Under the pieces are notes generated by a model that was not told the origin of the DNA, made no database searches, and saw nothing but the letters and a program-made list of their open reading frames with translations. Positions 8,537-17,357 of a stretch of DNA of 64,000 nt are shown piece after piece; position 1 is the stretch's first letter, and each line of letters opens with the position of its first letter. The stretch is from CAHJXG01 sp965277495 (GTDB lineage: Bacteria > Pseudomonadota > Alphaproteobacteria > Acetobacterales > Acetobacteraceae): positions 1,116,001 through 1,180,000 of the forward strand of contig OZ255824.1 of NCBI GenBank assembly GCA_965277495.1, in the 5' to 3' direction. Position numbers and translations under genes: made by a program.

Positions 8537-9334
8537 ATGCCCGACCTCCAGCAACCGTCCGAGGACCTGCTTTACGAGGTCCGCGACGGCATTGCCCGCG
8601 TCACCTTCAACCGCCCGCAGGCGCGCAACGCCATGCTGTTCAGCATGTATGAGCGCCTGGCCGCGATATGCGCCGCGATCGACGCGGACAGGTCGATCCG
8701 CGCCCTGGTGCTGACTGGCGCCGGGGAGAAGGCGTTCGCCGCCGGCACCGACATCTCGCAGTTCCGCGCCTTCAAGACGCCGGAGGACGCGCTGGGCTAC
8801 GAGTCCCGGGTCGACCGCGTGCTGGGCGCGCTCGAGCGGGTGCGGGTGCCGACCATCGCCGCCATCGCCGGCGCGTGCACCGGCGGCGGCGCAGGCATGG
8901 CGGCCTGCTGCGACCTGCGCATCGCGTCGAGCAACCTCCGTTTCGGCTTCCCGATCGCACGCACCTTGGGCAACTGTCTCAGCATGAACAACTACGCCCG
9001 CCTGGTTGCGCTGATCGGCGCGGCCCGGGTGAAGGACATGATTTTCACCGCGCGCCTGGTCGAGGCCGACGAGGCCAAGGCGATCGGCCTGATCAACGAG
9101 ATCCTGCCCGACCCGGCGGCGCTCGCGGCCCGCGCCGACGAGCTGGCCCGGCTGGTCGCCGCCAACGCACCGCTCACGCTCCGCGCCACCAAGGAGGCGC
9201 TGCGCCGCATCAAGGAACAATCGGTCGGCAATGAGGACAAGGACCTGATATTGATGTGCTACATGAGCGCCGATTTCCGCGAGGGCATGGACGCCTTCCT
9301 CAACAAGCGCCCCCCGGTTTGGACGGGCGAGTAG
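8537..9334 (+). CDS. Crotonase-superfamily enzyme (enoyl-CoA hydratase/isomerase family)
   Basis: A 265-residue crotonase-fold protein. The oxyanion hole elements are present (AFAAGTD at about 67-73 and GACTGGGAGMA at about 112-122). The two glutamates of true enoyl-CoA hydratases are missing: the first position reads GGGAGMA instead of GGGCELA, and the second reads FGFPIART instead of FGQPE. The enzyme is therefore probably not a simple hydratase; isomerase, thioesterase or lyase chemistry is possible. GAAGGAG at 8521-8527 sets the ATG at 8537. It is coupled to the CoA-transferase upstream and followed 44 bases later by an alpha/beta hydrolase. Confidence 0.88.
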   Translation: MPDLQQPSEDLLYEVRDGIARVTFNRPQARNAMLFSMYERLAAICAAIDADRSIRALVLTGAGEKAFAAGTDISQFRAFKTPEDALGYESRVDRVLGALERVRVPTIAAIAGACTGGGAGMAACCDLRIASSNLRFGFPIARTLGNCLSMNNYARLVALIGAARVKDMIFTARLVEADEAKAIGLINEILPDPAALAARADELARLVAANAPLTLRATKEALRRIKEQSVGNEDKDLILMCYMSADFREGMDAFLNKRPPVWTGE

Positions 9335-9378
9335 CCTTTAGGGCCTGGCTGCACCGCTGACCCGGGCGAGGGGCTGCA

Positions 9379-10212
9379 ATGCAAACGAAGTTCGTCGAGG
9401 CCAACGGGCTGCGGTTCGAGGTGTTGGAGGAGGGCAGCGGCGACCGGCTGGCGCTCTGCCTGCACGGCTTCCCGGAGCACGCCGTGTCGTGGCGGCACCA
9501 GATGCCGGTGCTGGCCGCCATGGGCTACCGCGTTTGGGCGGTGAACCAGCGCGGATATGGCCGCACTACCCGGCCCGGCCGGATCATGGACTACGCGCTG
9601 CCCGAGCTGATGGATGACGTCGCGGCGCTGATCGACGCGTCGGGCGCGAGCAGCGTCGTGCTGATCGGGCATGACTGGGGGGCGATGGTCGCCTGGTGCT
9701 TCGCAGCCGGGCGGCTCCGCCCGATAGAGCGGCTCGTGATCATGAACGTGCCGCACCCGCTGTGTTTCCGCGCGGCGCTGAAGCATTGGCGGCAGGCACG
9801 CAAGTCGTGGTATATCGCGTTCTTCCAACTGCCGGGGCTGCCGGAGCGGATGCTGATGGCGAACAACGGCGCGGCGGTCCGGCGCATGTTCGGGCGCGTG
9901 GCGCTGCCGCCGGACGTGCTGGCGGTCTACACCGGGCAGGTCACCGAGCCCGGCGCCGCGACGGCGATGCTGAACTGGTATCGGGCCTCACGCCTCCCCA
10001 GCCGGCGCATGCCGGACCTGACGCGGGTGATCGAGGCGCCGACCCTGGTGGTGTGGGGCGAGCAGGACGTGGCGCTGGACCTGATCTGCCTGGACGGCAC
10101 CGAGCGTTACGTGCGGCACTTGACGTTGGAACGGCTCCCCGGCGTGTCGCATTGGGTGCAGCAGGACGCGCCTGAAGCGGTGAATGGCCTGCTGCAGGAA
10201 TTCTTGCGCTAG
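9379..10212 (+). CDS. Alpha/beta hydrolase, epoxide hydrolase/dehalogenase-like
   Basis: A 277-residue alpha/beta-hydrolase. HGFPEHAVSW gives the oxyanion HG motif, and the nucleophile elbow is GHDWGA with Asp99, the arrangement of epoxide hydrolases, haloalkane and fluoroacetate dehalogenases rather than serine esterases. The catalytic His is probably in GVSHWVQQD near the C-terminus. GAGGGG sits upstream of the ATG. It follows the CoA-transferase/crotonase pair and probably belongs to the same operon. Choice among epoxide, haloacid or other substrates cannot be made here. Confidence 0.88.
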   Translation: MQTKFVEANGLRFEVLEEGSGDRLALCLHGFPEHAVSWRHQMPVLAAMGYRVWAVNQRGYGRTTRPGRIMDYALPELMDDVAALIDASGASSVVLIGHDWGAMVAWCFAAGRLRPIERLVIMNVPHPLCFRAALKHWRQARKSWYIAFFQLPGLPERMLMANNGAAVRRMFGRVALPPDVLAVYTGQVTEPGAATAMLNWYRASRLPSRRMPDLTRVIEAPTLVVWGEQDVALDLICLDGTERYVRHLTLERLPGVSHWVQQDAPEAVNGLLQEFLR

Positions 10213-10274
10213 CACCGGGGTGCAACCTCGGGGCCTGGCCGGGGTTATGCGCCATCCCTAACCGGAGAATCCAA

Positions 10275-10595
10275 ATGCCGCACGGTAAGACGAAGTCCGA
10301 CAACGATACCAGCATCGCACGGTCCGCCAAGGCGCAAAAGGCCGACGAGGTGCAGCAAGCCGGCAGCGCCAAGGCCGGCGCCGGGCACCCCGAGGTGCAC
10401 GAGGGCGGCAAGGCGCCTGCCCCGACCCATGCAAAGGGCGCGCCCATGCCCGCCGCCTCCCGCGCCGCCGCCGAGGGCACGACCGAGGAGGGCACCAGCT
10501 CGGCGACGGTAGGCAAGGCGGAGAAGGAGGCCGCCGCGCAGAACGCCGCGTTGACCAAGGAGCAGCACGGACGCGGGCGCCGCAAGGCGGAGTGA
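10275..10595 (+). CDS. Small Ala/Lys/Glu-rich hypothetical protein
   Basis: A 106-residue reading frame with a fair ribosome site (GGAGA seven bases before ATG). The protein is strongly hydrophilic and low-complexity, rich in Ala, Lys, Glu and Gly with no Cys or Trp and no hydrophobic core, so it is probably intrinsically disordered. No family is recognised. It could be a stress-related or nucleic-acid-associated protein, but nothing in the sequence proves it. It stands alone between the hydrolase and a convergent small lipoprotein gene. Confidence 0.6.
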   Translation: MPHGKTKSDNDTSIARSAKAQKADEVQQAGSAKAGAGHPEVHEGGKAPAPTHAKGAPMPAASRAAAEGTTEEGTSSATVGKAEKEAAAQNAALTKEQHGRGRRKAE

Positions 10596-10680
10596 CGGGA
10601 GCCGCAGCGACCCGGGGCAGGCTCGCGGTTCAGCTCCGGATGGCCGACGCATGGCAAGGCCTATGAGGCGCCGCAAGACC

Positions 10681-11007
10681 TCATTGCCGCAGCAGTTGCA
10701 AGCAAGCTGCCGCTTGTTCGGCCGCCGGGCGGGCGGTGCTGCGCCGCATCTGGCCGCTGAGGACCATGGGCATTATCTTCTCGCGGAGCAGGCTCGGCAG
10801 GTCGGTATCACGGCGCATGTCCGGCGCGGCGGCCCGGTAGATCGAGCTAGCGTCTGGTGAAAGCTTGGACGTGCAGCTCTCGGTTGCCGCGTTTTCTGCC
10901 AAGGCGGGCCCGGTCACAGCGCTCTGTGCCGTGCGGGAGTCCGCGCAACTGGCGATGCCGAACAATGCAGACGCGAACAGGGCCGCACGGCAGCAGGCAA
11001 GGCGCAT
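10681..11007 (-). CDS. Small putative lipoprotein, unknown function
   Basis: A 108-residue protein opening with a short signal peptide and a lipobox-like GIASC (Cys21), preceded by GGAGAG five bases before the ATG. The mature part has only two more cysteines and no recognised domain. The start signal and the lipoprotein-style N-terminus argue that it is real although short. It is divergent from the SNF2-type helicase gene and converges on the low-complexity protein at 10275-10595. Confidence 0.6.
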   Translation of the reverse strand: MRLACCRAALFASALFGIASCADSRTAQSAVTGPALAENAATESCTSKLSPDASSIYRAAAPDMRRDTDLPSLLREKIMPMVLSGQMRRSTARPAAEQAAACLQLLRQ

Positions 11008-11354
11008 TCAACTCTCCATCAACTATACGCGGTGAAACCACTCAATCCACCAGCTTCGAAACATGATTCGGAGCTAGTCCTGCCGCAGCCGCGTGTTGCC
11101 AGGCGTTCCCTCGACACCCAACCGCCGAGTGCCGCGCAGGCGGTGGATGAACGCCTCGCGCTGGCTTGGGATGCAACGGCAATGCCCGTTTCACGATAGC
11201 AAACCAGGCTGCGCTTCCGGTCGCGCCGCCACATCGCCCAAATCGGTCGATGGCGCCCCCATCGCCCTGGGCCGGCTCTTGTTGGCAGCAGCGGCATGGT
11301 GCGAGATGATCCGGCCAAGATGCGCGGCAAGCGGAGGAGCATGGAGTCGATGAC
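11008..11354. other. 347-base divergent intergenic region
   Basis: Lies between the minus-strand putative lipoprotein and the plus-strand helicase. Short open frames cross it but none has a convincing start signal or recognisable protein. It should contain promoters in both directions; I could not identify boxes or repeats. Confidence 0.4.
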
Positions 11355-13724
11355 GTGAGCAACCAAGGCCCATTCCTGCGTGGTCCCGCCGGACAGGCTC
11401 CATTGCCAGGTTTCGCCACTGGAACCGGCGACGCAGACGCTGGGGCACCGAGCCAGGAGCTTTGGGCCAGCCACGTGCGCGACGCGCTGGGTGCGCGGTC
11501 CGCGCAAGCGCTCGCCACTGCCGAGGAGGCTTTGCGCGTCTTCCCGGCCGATCCCGAACTGCTGCTGCTCGCGGCATTGACCGCATTGGCCTCCGCGGTG
11601 CCGGACCGCGCTCTCATTATACTCAAGCGTTACAGCAAACGTTACGGATCACGCAAGTCGGCGGTCCTGCTCACCTGCGTAGCCTTGGCCCAGCAGGGGC
11701 ATGTCACCCGGGCCTGGACCATGCTGCAGGACGAAGGGATGGACACCGACCGCCAGGCGCTTCCTTGGTTCGTAGGCAATGACGTCATGCAAGGCTGGCT
11801 GTGTGCCCGGCTGCGTGAGATCCGGCAGGGGCGCCCACAAGGCCAGGCGAAAAAGCCCCCGGCAAAGCCGCGTCCTGCCCCGCCATCGGCGTCTCGCGCT
11901 CCGTCGTCCCGTGCGCGTCCAGCCATTCCCCTTGCACCCACGCCGCCTGCCGTGCCCGACCTGCCGCGGCTCGAGGCGCGGTTCGACATGGCTTTCGACT
12001 TCGCCAACGCCGACGCCATCGCGCTCGGCGCACCCGGCACAGGCCCGGACGCAAATCCCGATCTCGCGGCATTCCGCCTGCGCGCCGAATTGGTCCGGCT
12101 CAGTTTGTTCGAGGGCTTCGACGAGTTGCTCTGCCTGCCGGCGCTGCAGGGGGTAGAGGCGCATTGGTATCAGGTCGAAACCGTGCGCAAGGTGCTCAAG
12201 CAATACCGCGGCCGGGTGCTGCTGGCCGACGAGGTCGGGCTCGGCAAGACGGTCGAAGCCGGGATGGTGCTGAAGGAATACATCCTGCGCGGCATGGCCG
12301 AACGCATCCTGATCCTCACCCCGGCCTCTCTGGTCGGGCAGTGGCGCGACGAGATGGCGGCGAAGTTCGGCATCGATTGCGCCACCAGCCACGACGCCCT
12401 GTTCCGCAGCGACCCCGCCGCGTTCTGGGCCCAGCCGCGGGTGATCGCCTCGATCGCGGCCGCGCGCCGCAAGGATCACGCCGATCTGCTGGCCGGGCTG
12501 GCCTACGACGTCGTGGTCGTCGACGAGGCGCACCACCTGCGCGACCAGGCGAGTGCCAGCTACCGGCTGGTGAACGGCCTGCAGAAGCGCTTCCTGCTGC
12601 TGCTGTCGGCGACGCCGGTACAGAACAGCCTGCTGGAGCTCTACAACCTGCTCACCTTGCTGCAGCCCGGCATCTTCAAGACGCCCAAGGAGTTCCGCGC
12701 CGCCTACATGGTGCCCGGCAAGCCGCGCGAGCCGGCCAACCGCGAGCGGCTGCGCGACCTGATGCGCGGCGTCATGGTGCGCAACACCCGCGCATTGGCG
12801 GCATTGCGCATGCCGCGGCGGCACGCCTCCACGTTGCGCGCCACACCCGACGCGGCGGAGGCGTCCTGCTACGCCGAGCTGACCTCGCTGGTGCGCGAGA
12901 TGGCGGCCGGTGCCGGTCCGTCCGCCGACCAGGGGCCGCACCGCCTGTCCCTGCAGCATTTGCTGACCGCGGCGGGTTCCTCGCCGGCGGCGTCGTCCGC
13001 GGCCATCGCCCGCTTCGCCGAGCGCCACCCTGGGGACGCGCGCTGGACCGCCCTGCTCGCCCGCACCCGGGCCATCGCTGACGGGGCCAAGGAGGCGGCG
13101 CTCATGCGGTTGCTGGCGCAGAACCCGGCCGAAAAGAAGCTGGTGTTCGTCCACCACCGCGACAGCCTGATGCACCTGGGCGACCGGCTGCGGCGTGAGG
13201 GCATGTCGTTCGCAACGTTCTCGGGCGACCTGTCCGGCCCGGCGAAGGACGCGGCGGTCGAGGCGTTCCGCGGCCACGTGCCAATCCTGCTGTGCACGGA
13301 GTCCGGCGGCGAGGGGCGCAACCTGCAGTTCTGCAACACGCTGGTCAACTTCGACATCCCGTGGAACCCGATGGCGATCGAACAGCGCATCGGGCGCATC
13401 GACCGCATCGGCCAGGCGCGGGAGGTTTTCGTCTTCAACCTGGTGACCGCGGGCACGATCGAGGACGCGGTGCTGCGCATCCTCGACGAGAAGATCAACA
13501 TGTTCGAGCTGGTGGTCGGCGAAGTGGGCGCCATCCTGGGCGAGGTCGACGAGCAAGGCGAGTTCTCCAGCCTGGTGCTCGATGCCTGGCTGCAGGGCAC
13601 CGAACAGGCGCGTGTGGACGCCTTCGCCCAGATCGAAAACCAGTTGCTCGCTGCACGCCGGCAGTATGACGGGGTGAAGCAGCTCGACGGGGCGCTGTTT
13701 GGCAACGAGCTCGATGCTGCCTGA
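11355..13724 (+). CDS. SNF2/RapA-type superfamily 2 helicase
   Basis: A 789-residue protein. Residues about 40-130 look like a helical TPR-like region, followed by a Pro/Ala-rich linker and then the SF2 core. Motif I is DEVGLGKTVEAG (about 292-303), motif II is DEAH (about 390-393), motif III is LLSATPVQN, and motif VI is EQRIGRIDRIGQ (about 676-687). The spacing and RIGQ ending are those of SNF2-family translocases of the RapA/HepA type, which move on duplex DNA or remodel protein-nucleic-acid complexes using ATP. The start is GTG with GGAG eight bases upstream. The gene overlaps the following Cys-rich gene by 11 bases, so the two products are very likely partners. Confidence 0.9.
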   Translation: MSNQGPFLRGPAGQAPLPGFATGTGDADAGAPSQELWASHVRDALGARSAQALATAEEALRVFPADPELLLLAALTALASAVPDRALIILKRYSKRYGSRKSAVLLTCVALAQQGHVTRAWTMLQDEGMDTDRQALPWFVGNDVMQGWLCARLREIRQGRPQGQAKKPPAKPRPAPPSASRAPSSRARPAIPLAPTPPAVPDLPRLEARFDMAFDFANADAIALGAPGTGPDANPDLAAFRLRAELVRLSLFEGFDELLCLPALQGVEAHWYQVETVRKVLKQYRGRVLLADEVGLGKTVEAGMVLKEYILRGMAERILILTPASLVGQWRDEMAAKFGIDCATSHDALFRSDPAAFWAQPRVIASIAAARRKDHADLLAGLAYDVVVVDEAHHLRDQASASYRLVNGLQKRFLLLLSATPVQNSLLELYNLLTLLQPGIFKTPKEFRAAYMVPGKPREPANRERLRDLMRGVMVRNTRALAALRMPRRHASTLRATPDAAEASCYAELTSLVREMAAGAGPSADQGPHRLSLQHLLTAAGSSPAASSAAIARFAERHPGDARWTALLARTRAIADGAKEAALMRLLAQNPAEKKLVFVHHRDSLMHLGDRLRREGMSFATFSGDLSGPAKDAAVEAFRGHVPILLCTESGGEGRNLQFCNTLVNFDIPWNPMAIEQRIGRIDRIGQAREVFVFNLVTAGTIEDAVLRILDEKINMFELVVGEVGAILGEVDEQGEFSSLVLDAWLQGTEQARVDAFAQIENQLLAARRQYDGVKQLDGALFGNELDAA

Positions 13725-14904
13725 CGCCGGGCCGCTTGCGCCGCAGATGCGCGGACAGGGCCGCATGCAGCGGTTCGTCGCCGGCCTGCTGCGGCACGAG
13801 GGCGCGCTGGTCGAGGCGGTCGAGCCCGAAGGCCTGGAGGTGCTGGCGCCGCCTCCGGTGCAGCGTGCCCTTGGCCTTGGCGAGCTTTCGCGCCTGGGGT
13901 TCGGCGGCTCGCTGCCGCCGGGCGCGCAGCGGGTGGGCATGGAAGGCGACTGGCTCGACCGCTTTGCCCAGGTGCTGGGGACGCAAGGGCGCTGGGCACG
14001 GCGCGTGCTGTCCGCCCCGGCACGGGCGCCGGGCGATCCGGAGCGGACGCTCGGCCAGGAACTCGTTCTGGACAACGCGACCTATCGACTGCTCGGACTG
14101 AGCCCGGCTTGGACGCGCTACCTGCTGCTGGACTTCCGTGCCTCGGCCGTGTCGGACGACAAGCGCGACTTCACCCTGCGCCTGGGCATCAATCTGGCGA
14201 CCGGCGCGCTGCCCGACGCAATGCTGGCCGCGCTGGAGCCCACGCTCGACGCGCCCGCCCACGACACGGCCATCTTGAACGCAAGCGAGGCCGATCTGCC
14301 GGCGCCGGACGATGCCGCCCTGCCGGCGCCGTGGGAACGGGCACGCCTGCTCGGCCTGGTCGCGCGCGCAGTGCCGCCCCGGGTGGAGACGGCCCTGGCC
14401 CCATTCGTCAAGGGGCTGCGCCGGCGCCTCGCCCGCGACGGCGGCCGGCTGCACGCCTACCACAACGACCTGCACCGTGAGGCGATAGGCCGCGCGCTCG
14501 CATTGCCGGAGGACGACCCGCGGCGGCGGCGCGAGGAGCAGCGGGTGGCGGCGATCGGGCGGGAGTACCACGCGAAGCTCGACGACCTGTCGCGCCAGTA
14601 TGCGACGCGGGTGACGGTCGAGTGGGTGCAAACGCTGGAGCTGGTGATGCCGGTGCAGCGTTTCGCGGTGCAGCTTCGGCGGCGCAAGGCGGACCGCACG
14701 ATCCAGCTCGACTGGAACCCGCTGGCCCGGCGGCTCGAGCCGCCCGCGTGCGAGTGGCGGTCCTCCGCCGAGCGGCCCAGCCTTGTATGCGACGACGCGC
14801 TGCATCTCGTGGTCCCGGCCGGCTTGGCGCCCTGCCCGGGCTGCGGGCGGGCGTACTGCCGCGCCTGCCATCCCGAACGCTGCCCTAAATGCGGCGCGAG
14901 GTGA
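13714..14904 (+). CDS. Unknown protein with C-terminal zinc-ribbon-like cysteines, helicase partner
   Basis: A 396-residue protein counted from the ATG at 13714; an in-frame TTG at 13699 is the alternative. I do not recognise the family. The N-terminal two thirds look globular and Arg/Leu-rich, residues about 230-290 contain a charged helical stretch, and the C-terminus carries six cysteines arranged C-x2-C-x4-C-x2-C-x4-C-x2-C (CPGCGRAYCRACHPERCPKC). This looks like a double zinc ribbon or treble-clef-like metal site. The start lies inside the end of the SNF2-type helicase gene, so translation is coupled. A DNA- or RNA-binding adaptor for the helicase is a reasonable inference, not a demonstration. 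Confidence 0.75.
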   Translation: MLPDAGPLAPQMRGQGRMQRFVAGLLRHEGALVEAVEPEGLEVLAPPPVQRALGLGELSRLGFGGSLPPGAQRVGMEGDWLDRFAQVLGTQGRWARRVLSAPARAPGDPERTLGQELVLDNATYRLLGLSPAWTRYLLLDFRASAVSDDKRDFTLRLGINLATGALPDAMLAALEPTLDAPAHDTAILNASEADLPAPDDAALPAPWERARLLGLVARAVPPRVETALAPFVKGLRRRLARDGGRLHAYHNDLHREAIGRALALPEDDPRRRREEQRVAAIGREYHAKLDDLSRQYATRVTVEWVQTLELVMPVQRFAVQLRRRKADRTIQLDWNPLARRLEPPACEWRSSAERPSLVCDDALHLVVPAGLAPCPGCGRAYCRACHPERCPKCGAR

Positions 14905-15163
14905 CGGCGACCCCGGCATGGGAGAATGCCCGCCTGCGCTCGTGCTTGGTCTGGCCCTTTATGCCGCGGCGGCCTGATCGGTGAACCAAACCGTGGCAAG
15001 TTGGCGGCACGATAGTTCATCTGCGATCACTCTGAATTTCCCTTGATATAAACTCTTCATTAGGTTGATATATCTTGTAACGGTTGTTATGACGTTTCGG
15101 TCTGTAGAGATTTGTCCCACTAATAAATCAATATAGCATCAAGACGACGTCTCAGAGGTTCGT
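14905..15163 (+). promoter_or_regulatory. AT-rich leader of the cytochrome-porin gene
   Basis: The 3' two thirds of this gap are strikingly AT-rich compared with the surroundings. TTGATA occurs at 15043-15048 and again at 15065-15070, with TGATAT seventeen bases after the first. A sigma-70-like promoter is plausible but the -10 match is weak. AGAGG lies just before the ATG at 15164. Confidence 0.35.
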
Positions 15164-16582
15164 ATGGCGAGTTGGTTCAGCAACACGGCACGCCCCTGCT
15201 CACGGCCGGCCATAGCGGCACCAGGTGTGTTTCGAAGCAAATCAAGCTCGTGCTGCACCGGGCCAGCATTCTGGACCGCGTTGGCCGTCGTTATTCTGGC
15301 GTGCTTGACAGCCGGTTCCGCTCGGGCCGTGCCCAGCTTTGCCGAACAAACCGGCCAGCCCTGCGCGGCATGCCACGTCGGCGCTTTCGGCCCGCAACTG
15401 AAGCCCTATGGCCGCGAGTTCAAACTATATGGCTACGTCGCGAGCGACGGGCGATCACACGGCCTTCCCCTCGCCGCGACGGTGCAAACCTCGTTCACGC
15501 ATACTGCCGCCGATCAGGATGCGGCTGCTTCACGGTGGTTTGCACGCAACGACAACCCGGCCGTCGATCAGGTTTCGCTCTACTACGCCGGACGGATAAC
15601 CCCCACGGTCGGCGGCTTCATTCAGGTCACCTACGACGGGGTCAGCAGGCAACTAAGCCTGGATAATACGGATATCCGGCACACTCAGGAGGGGACTGTC
15701 TTCAATACCGACGTCACCTTCGGCATCACGCTAAACAACAATCCGACGGTCCAAGACCTATGGAATTCAACCCCAGTCTGGAGCTTCCCCTACAATTCAT
15801 CAAAACTCGCACCTACGCCGTTCGCGGCGGCTTTGATCGAAGGCAGTCTTGCCCAACGCGTTGCCGGACTTGGCGTATACTCGTTATGGGGCGAGCTCGT
15901 CTATGCGGAGTTCGATCTGTATCAAGGCCTGGGGCCGGCTTTGCGCAATGCGACCGGCATCGTGCCCACCGCCGGCAGCGACATGATAAGCGGGCTTATA
16001 CCCTATTGGCGGCTGGCGCTGCAGCAGGAGTTCGGCCAGCACTATGTCGAGGTTGGAACCTACGGCCTCAATGCCTCGATCTATCCAGGCGGCGATCGGA
16101 CCGCGGGCAAGCCCAACAACCTCACGGACATCGCATTCGACGCTAACTGGCAATGGACGCAAAACCCAAAGAGCGTGGTGAGCGACATGCTTTCGGCCCA
16201 TGCGAGCTTTATCCAGGAGTATGCGTCACTGGGCGCGAGCAGCGTCATCGTCGGCAGCAACCGGTCGAGCAACTTCAACGCATTCCGGGCCGACGTTTCC
16301 TACAGCTTTGCCGCAACCGTCACGCCGACGATCCAATATTTCCAGACCAAGGGGGCACGAGATTCCGGCTATTGGGGCACGCCGAATGGCCGCCCGGACA
16401 GTGCAGGCGTGACCGCTGAGATCGCCTATGTTCCGTTTGGAAAACCGGACTCCAGTCTCAAATGGCTCAACCTCCGGCTTGCCGCGCAATATGCTATGTA
16501 CACGCAATTCGACGGTGAGACCCGGCACGCGTCAGGGCATAATGCTCTGTATGTTAGTCTATGGGGCGCGATCCACTTCTAG
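15164..16582 (+). CDS. Monohaem cytochrome c-porin fusion (Cyc2-like architecture)
   Basis: A 472-residue exported protein. A long n-region leads to a hydrophobic segment at about 36-50 and a probable signal-peptidase site after SARA55. One c-type haem motif, CAACH, follows at 67-71. The remaining 390 residues are Tyr/Phe/Ser-rich alternating strands ending in an aromatic (SLWGAIHF), as in outer-membrane beta-barrels. A haem plug at the mouth of a barrel is the layout of Cyc2, the outer-membrane iron-oxidation cytochrome of acidophiles; whether this one oxidises Fe(II) is unknown. AGAGG precedes the ATG. A cupredoxin that could accept electrons lies downstream. Base composition is slightly less GC-rich than in the neighbours. 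Confidence 0.8.
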   Translation: MASWFSNTARPCSRPAIAAPGVFRSKSSSCCTGPAFWTALAVVILACLTAGSARAVPSFAEQTGQPCAACHVGAFGPQLKPYGREFKLYGYVASDGRSHGLPLAATVQTSFTHTAADQDAAASRWFARNDNPAVDQVSLYYAGRITPTVGGFIQVTYDGVSRQLSLDNTDIRHTQEGTVFNTDVTFGITLNNNPTVQDLWNSTPVWSFPYNSSKLAPTPFAAALIEGSLAQRVAGLGVYSLWGELVYAEFDLYQGLGPALRNATGIVPTAGSDMISGLIPYWRLALQQEFGQHYVEVGTYGLNASIYPGGDRTAGKPNNLTDIAFDANWQWTQNPKSVVSDMLSAHASFIQEYASLGASSVIVGSNRSSNFNAFRADVSYSFAATVTPTIQYFQTKGARDSGYWGTPNGRPDSAGVTAEIAYVPFGKPDSSLKWLNLRLAAQYAMYTQFDGETRHASGHNALYVSLWGAIHF

Positions 16583-16999
16583 TGGTCTGGATGCCTATGC
16601 GCTTGTCGCGGCGCTTGGCGCATCGGCGTTGCCTTCAGAAACCCGGGCCTGCGGCTCATCCGTTGTCCCAGGAGCAGTCCCGGGAGGCGGCAACGCGACA
16701 AACTCAGCCCTGAGCCGTGCGAGGATGACAAACCCGGTTAGTGCCTGTGGCTAGAAGGAGCGGCGGTTGTGTACCGTTGCACATTTCATCCGCTGAAATC
16801 GCAGATCCTAACATTTTTTTAATAATTCGAGGATATTATCAGCAACGAGCATGGTAGCAACTATTAAAATGAACACGATACAAATCAAGCCATCCAAAGC
16901 GACAGGAGCACATTCCAAGCATTGTAGCTTGATGCTGGACTGTATCCGCTTTGCAGAAGGCTTGTTGTGCGCAAGTGCCATCCGGCGCGTGATGACAAC
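16583..16999 (+). other. 417-base intergenic region before the cupredoxin gene
   Basis: The first half is GC-rich and holds no credible gene; the frame open from 16428 overlaps the porin in another phase and is rejected. The second half, from about 16800, is AT-rich with runs of T and A (for example CATTTTTTTAATAATT) and probably carries the promoter of the cupredoxin/GGDEF-EAL unit. No clear operator or terminator was seen. Confidence 0.4.
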
Positions 17000-17335
17000 A
17001 TGACATTTCGCAACGCTCGATGGCATGCGAGGCTTGTTGCCTTGCTGTTCCTAGCCAGTGTGACACGTGCCGGCGCAACCGAAATTGAAATCGATCAAGT
17101 CGGCCAGAGATTCTCCAAACCGTCACTTACGCTGCAGATCGGCAGCATAGTTCGTTTTTTAAATCAGGATGATGTCACCCATAATATTAGCGTGATCAAT
17201 GAGCATAATGACGCCGTCGACGAAGGGTTGCAAAGACCTGGGCAGAACATCGTTGTCTTACTTGATAAAAATGGCCGCTTTATAGTACGCTGCAGCATTC
17301 ATCCACGAATGAAAATGGTCATCTCGATCAATTGA
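17000..17335 (+). CDS. Periplasmic cupredoxin (type 1 copper protein)
   Basis: A 111-residue exported protein: signal peptide residues 1-26 (cleavage near RAGA/TEIE), then a small beta-sandwich. The type 1 copper ligands are visible as His61 in DDVTHNISV and, near the C-terminus, Cys98, His101 and Met106 with the C-x2-H-x4-M spacing of plastocyanin and pseudoazurin. It should carry one electron at a time in the periplasm. The ATG at 17000 is preferred over a GTG at 16967 because the signal peptide then starts normally. A membrane GGDEF-EAL gene starts about 20 bases after its stop, and a cytochrome-porin lies upstream. Confidence 0.88.
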   Translation: MTFRNARWHARLVALLFLASVTRAGATEIEIDQVGQRFSKPSLTLQIGSIVRFLNQDDVTHNISVINEHNDAVDEGLQRPGQNIVVLLDKNGRFIVRCSIHPRMKMVISIN

Positions 17336-17357
17336 GGCATCACCGGAGTTGGAGTCG

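Noticed and set aside
11649..14075. 808-codon open frame on the minus strand
   Set aside because: Lies wholly opposite the SNF2-type helicase and its partner; the translation is Arg/Ala/Gly-rich with no domain. It is an artefact of high GC.
16428..16754. 108-codon frame across the end of the cytochrome-porin gene
   Set aside because: Out of phase with the porin, no start signal, no recognisable protein.
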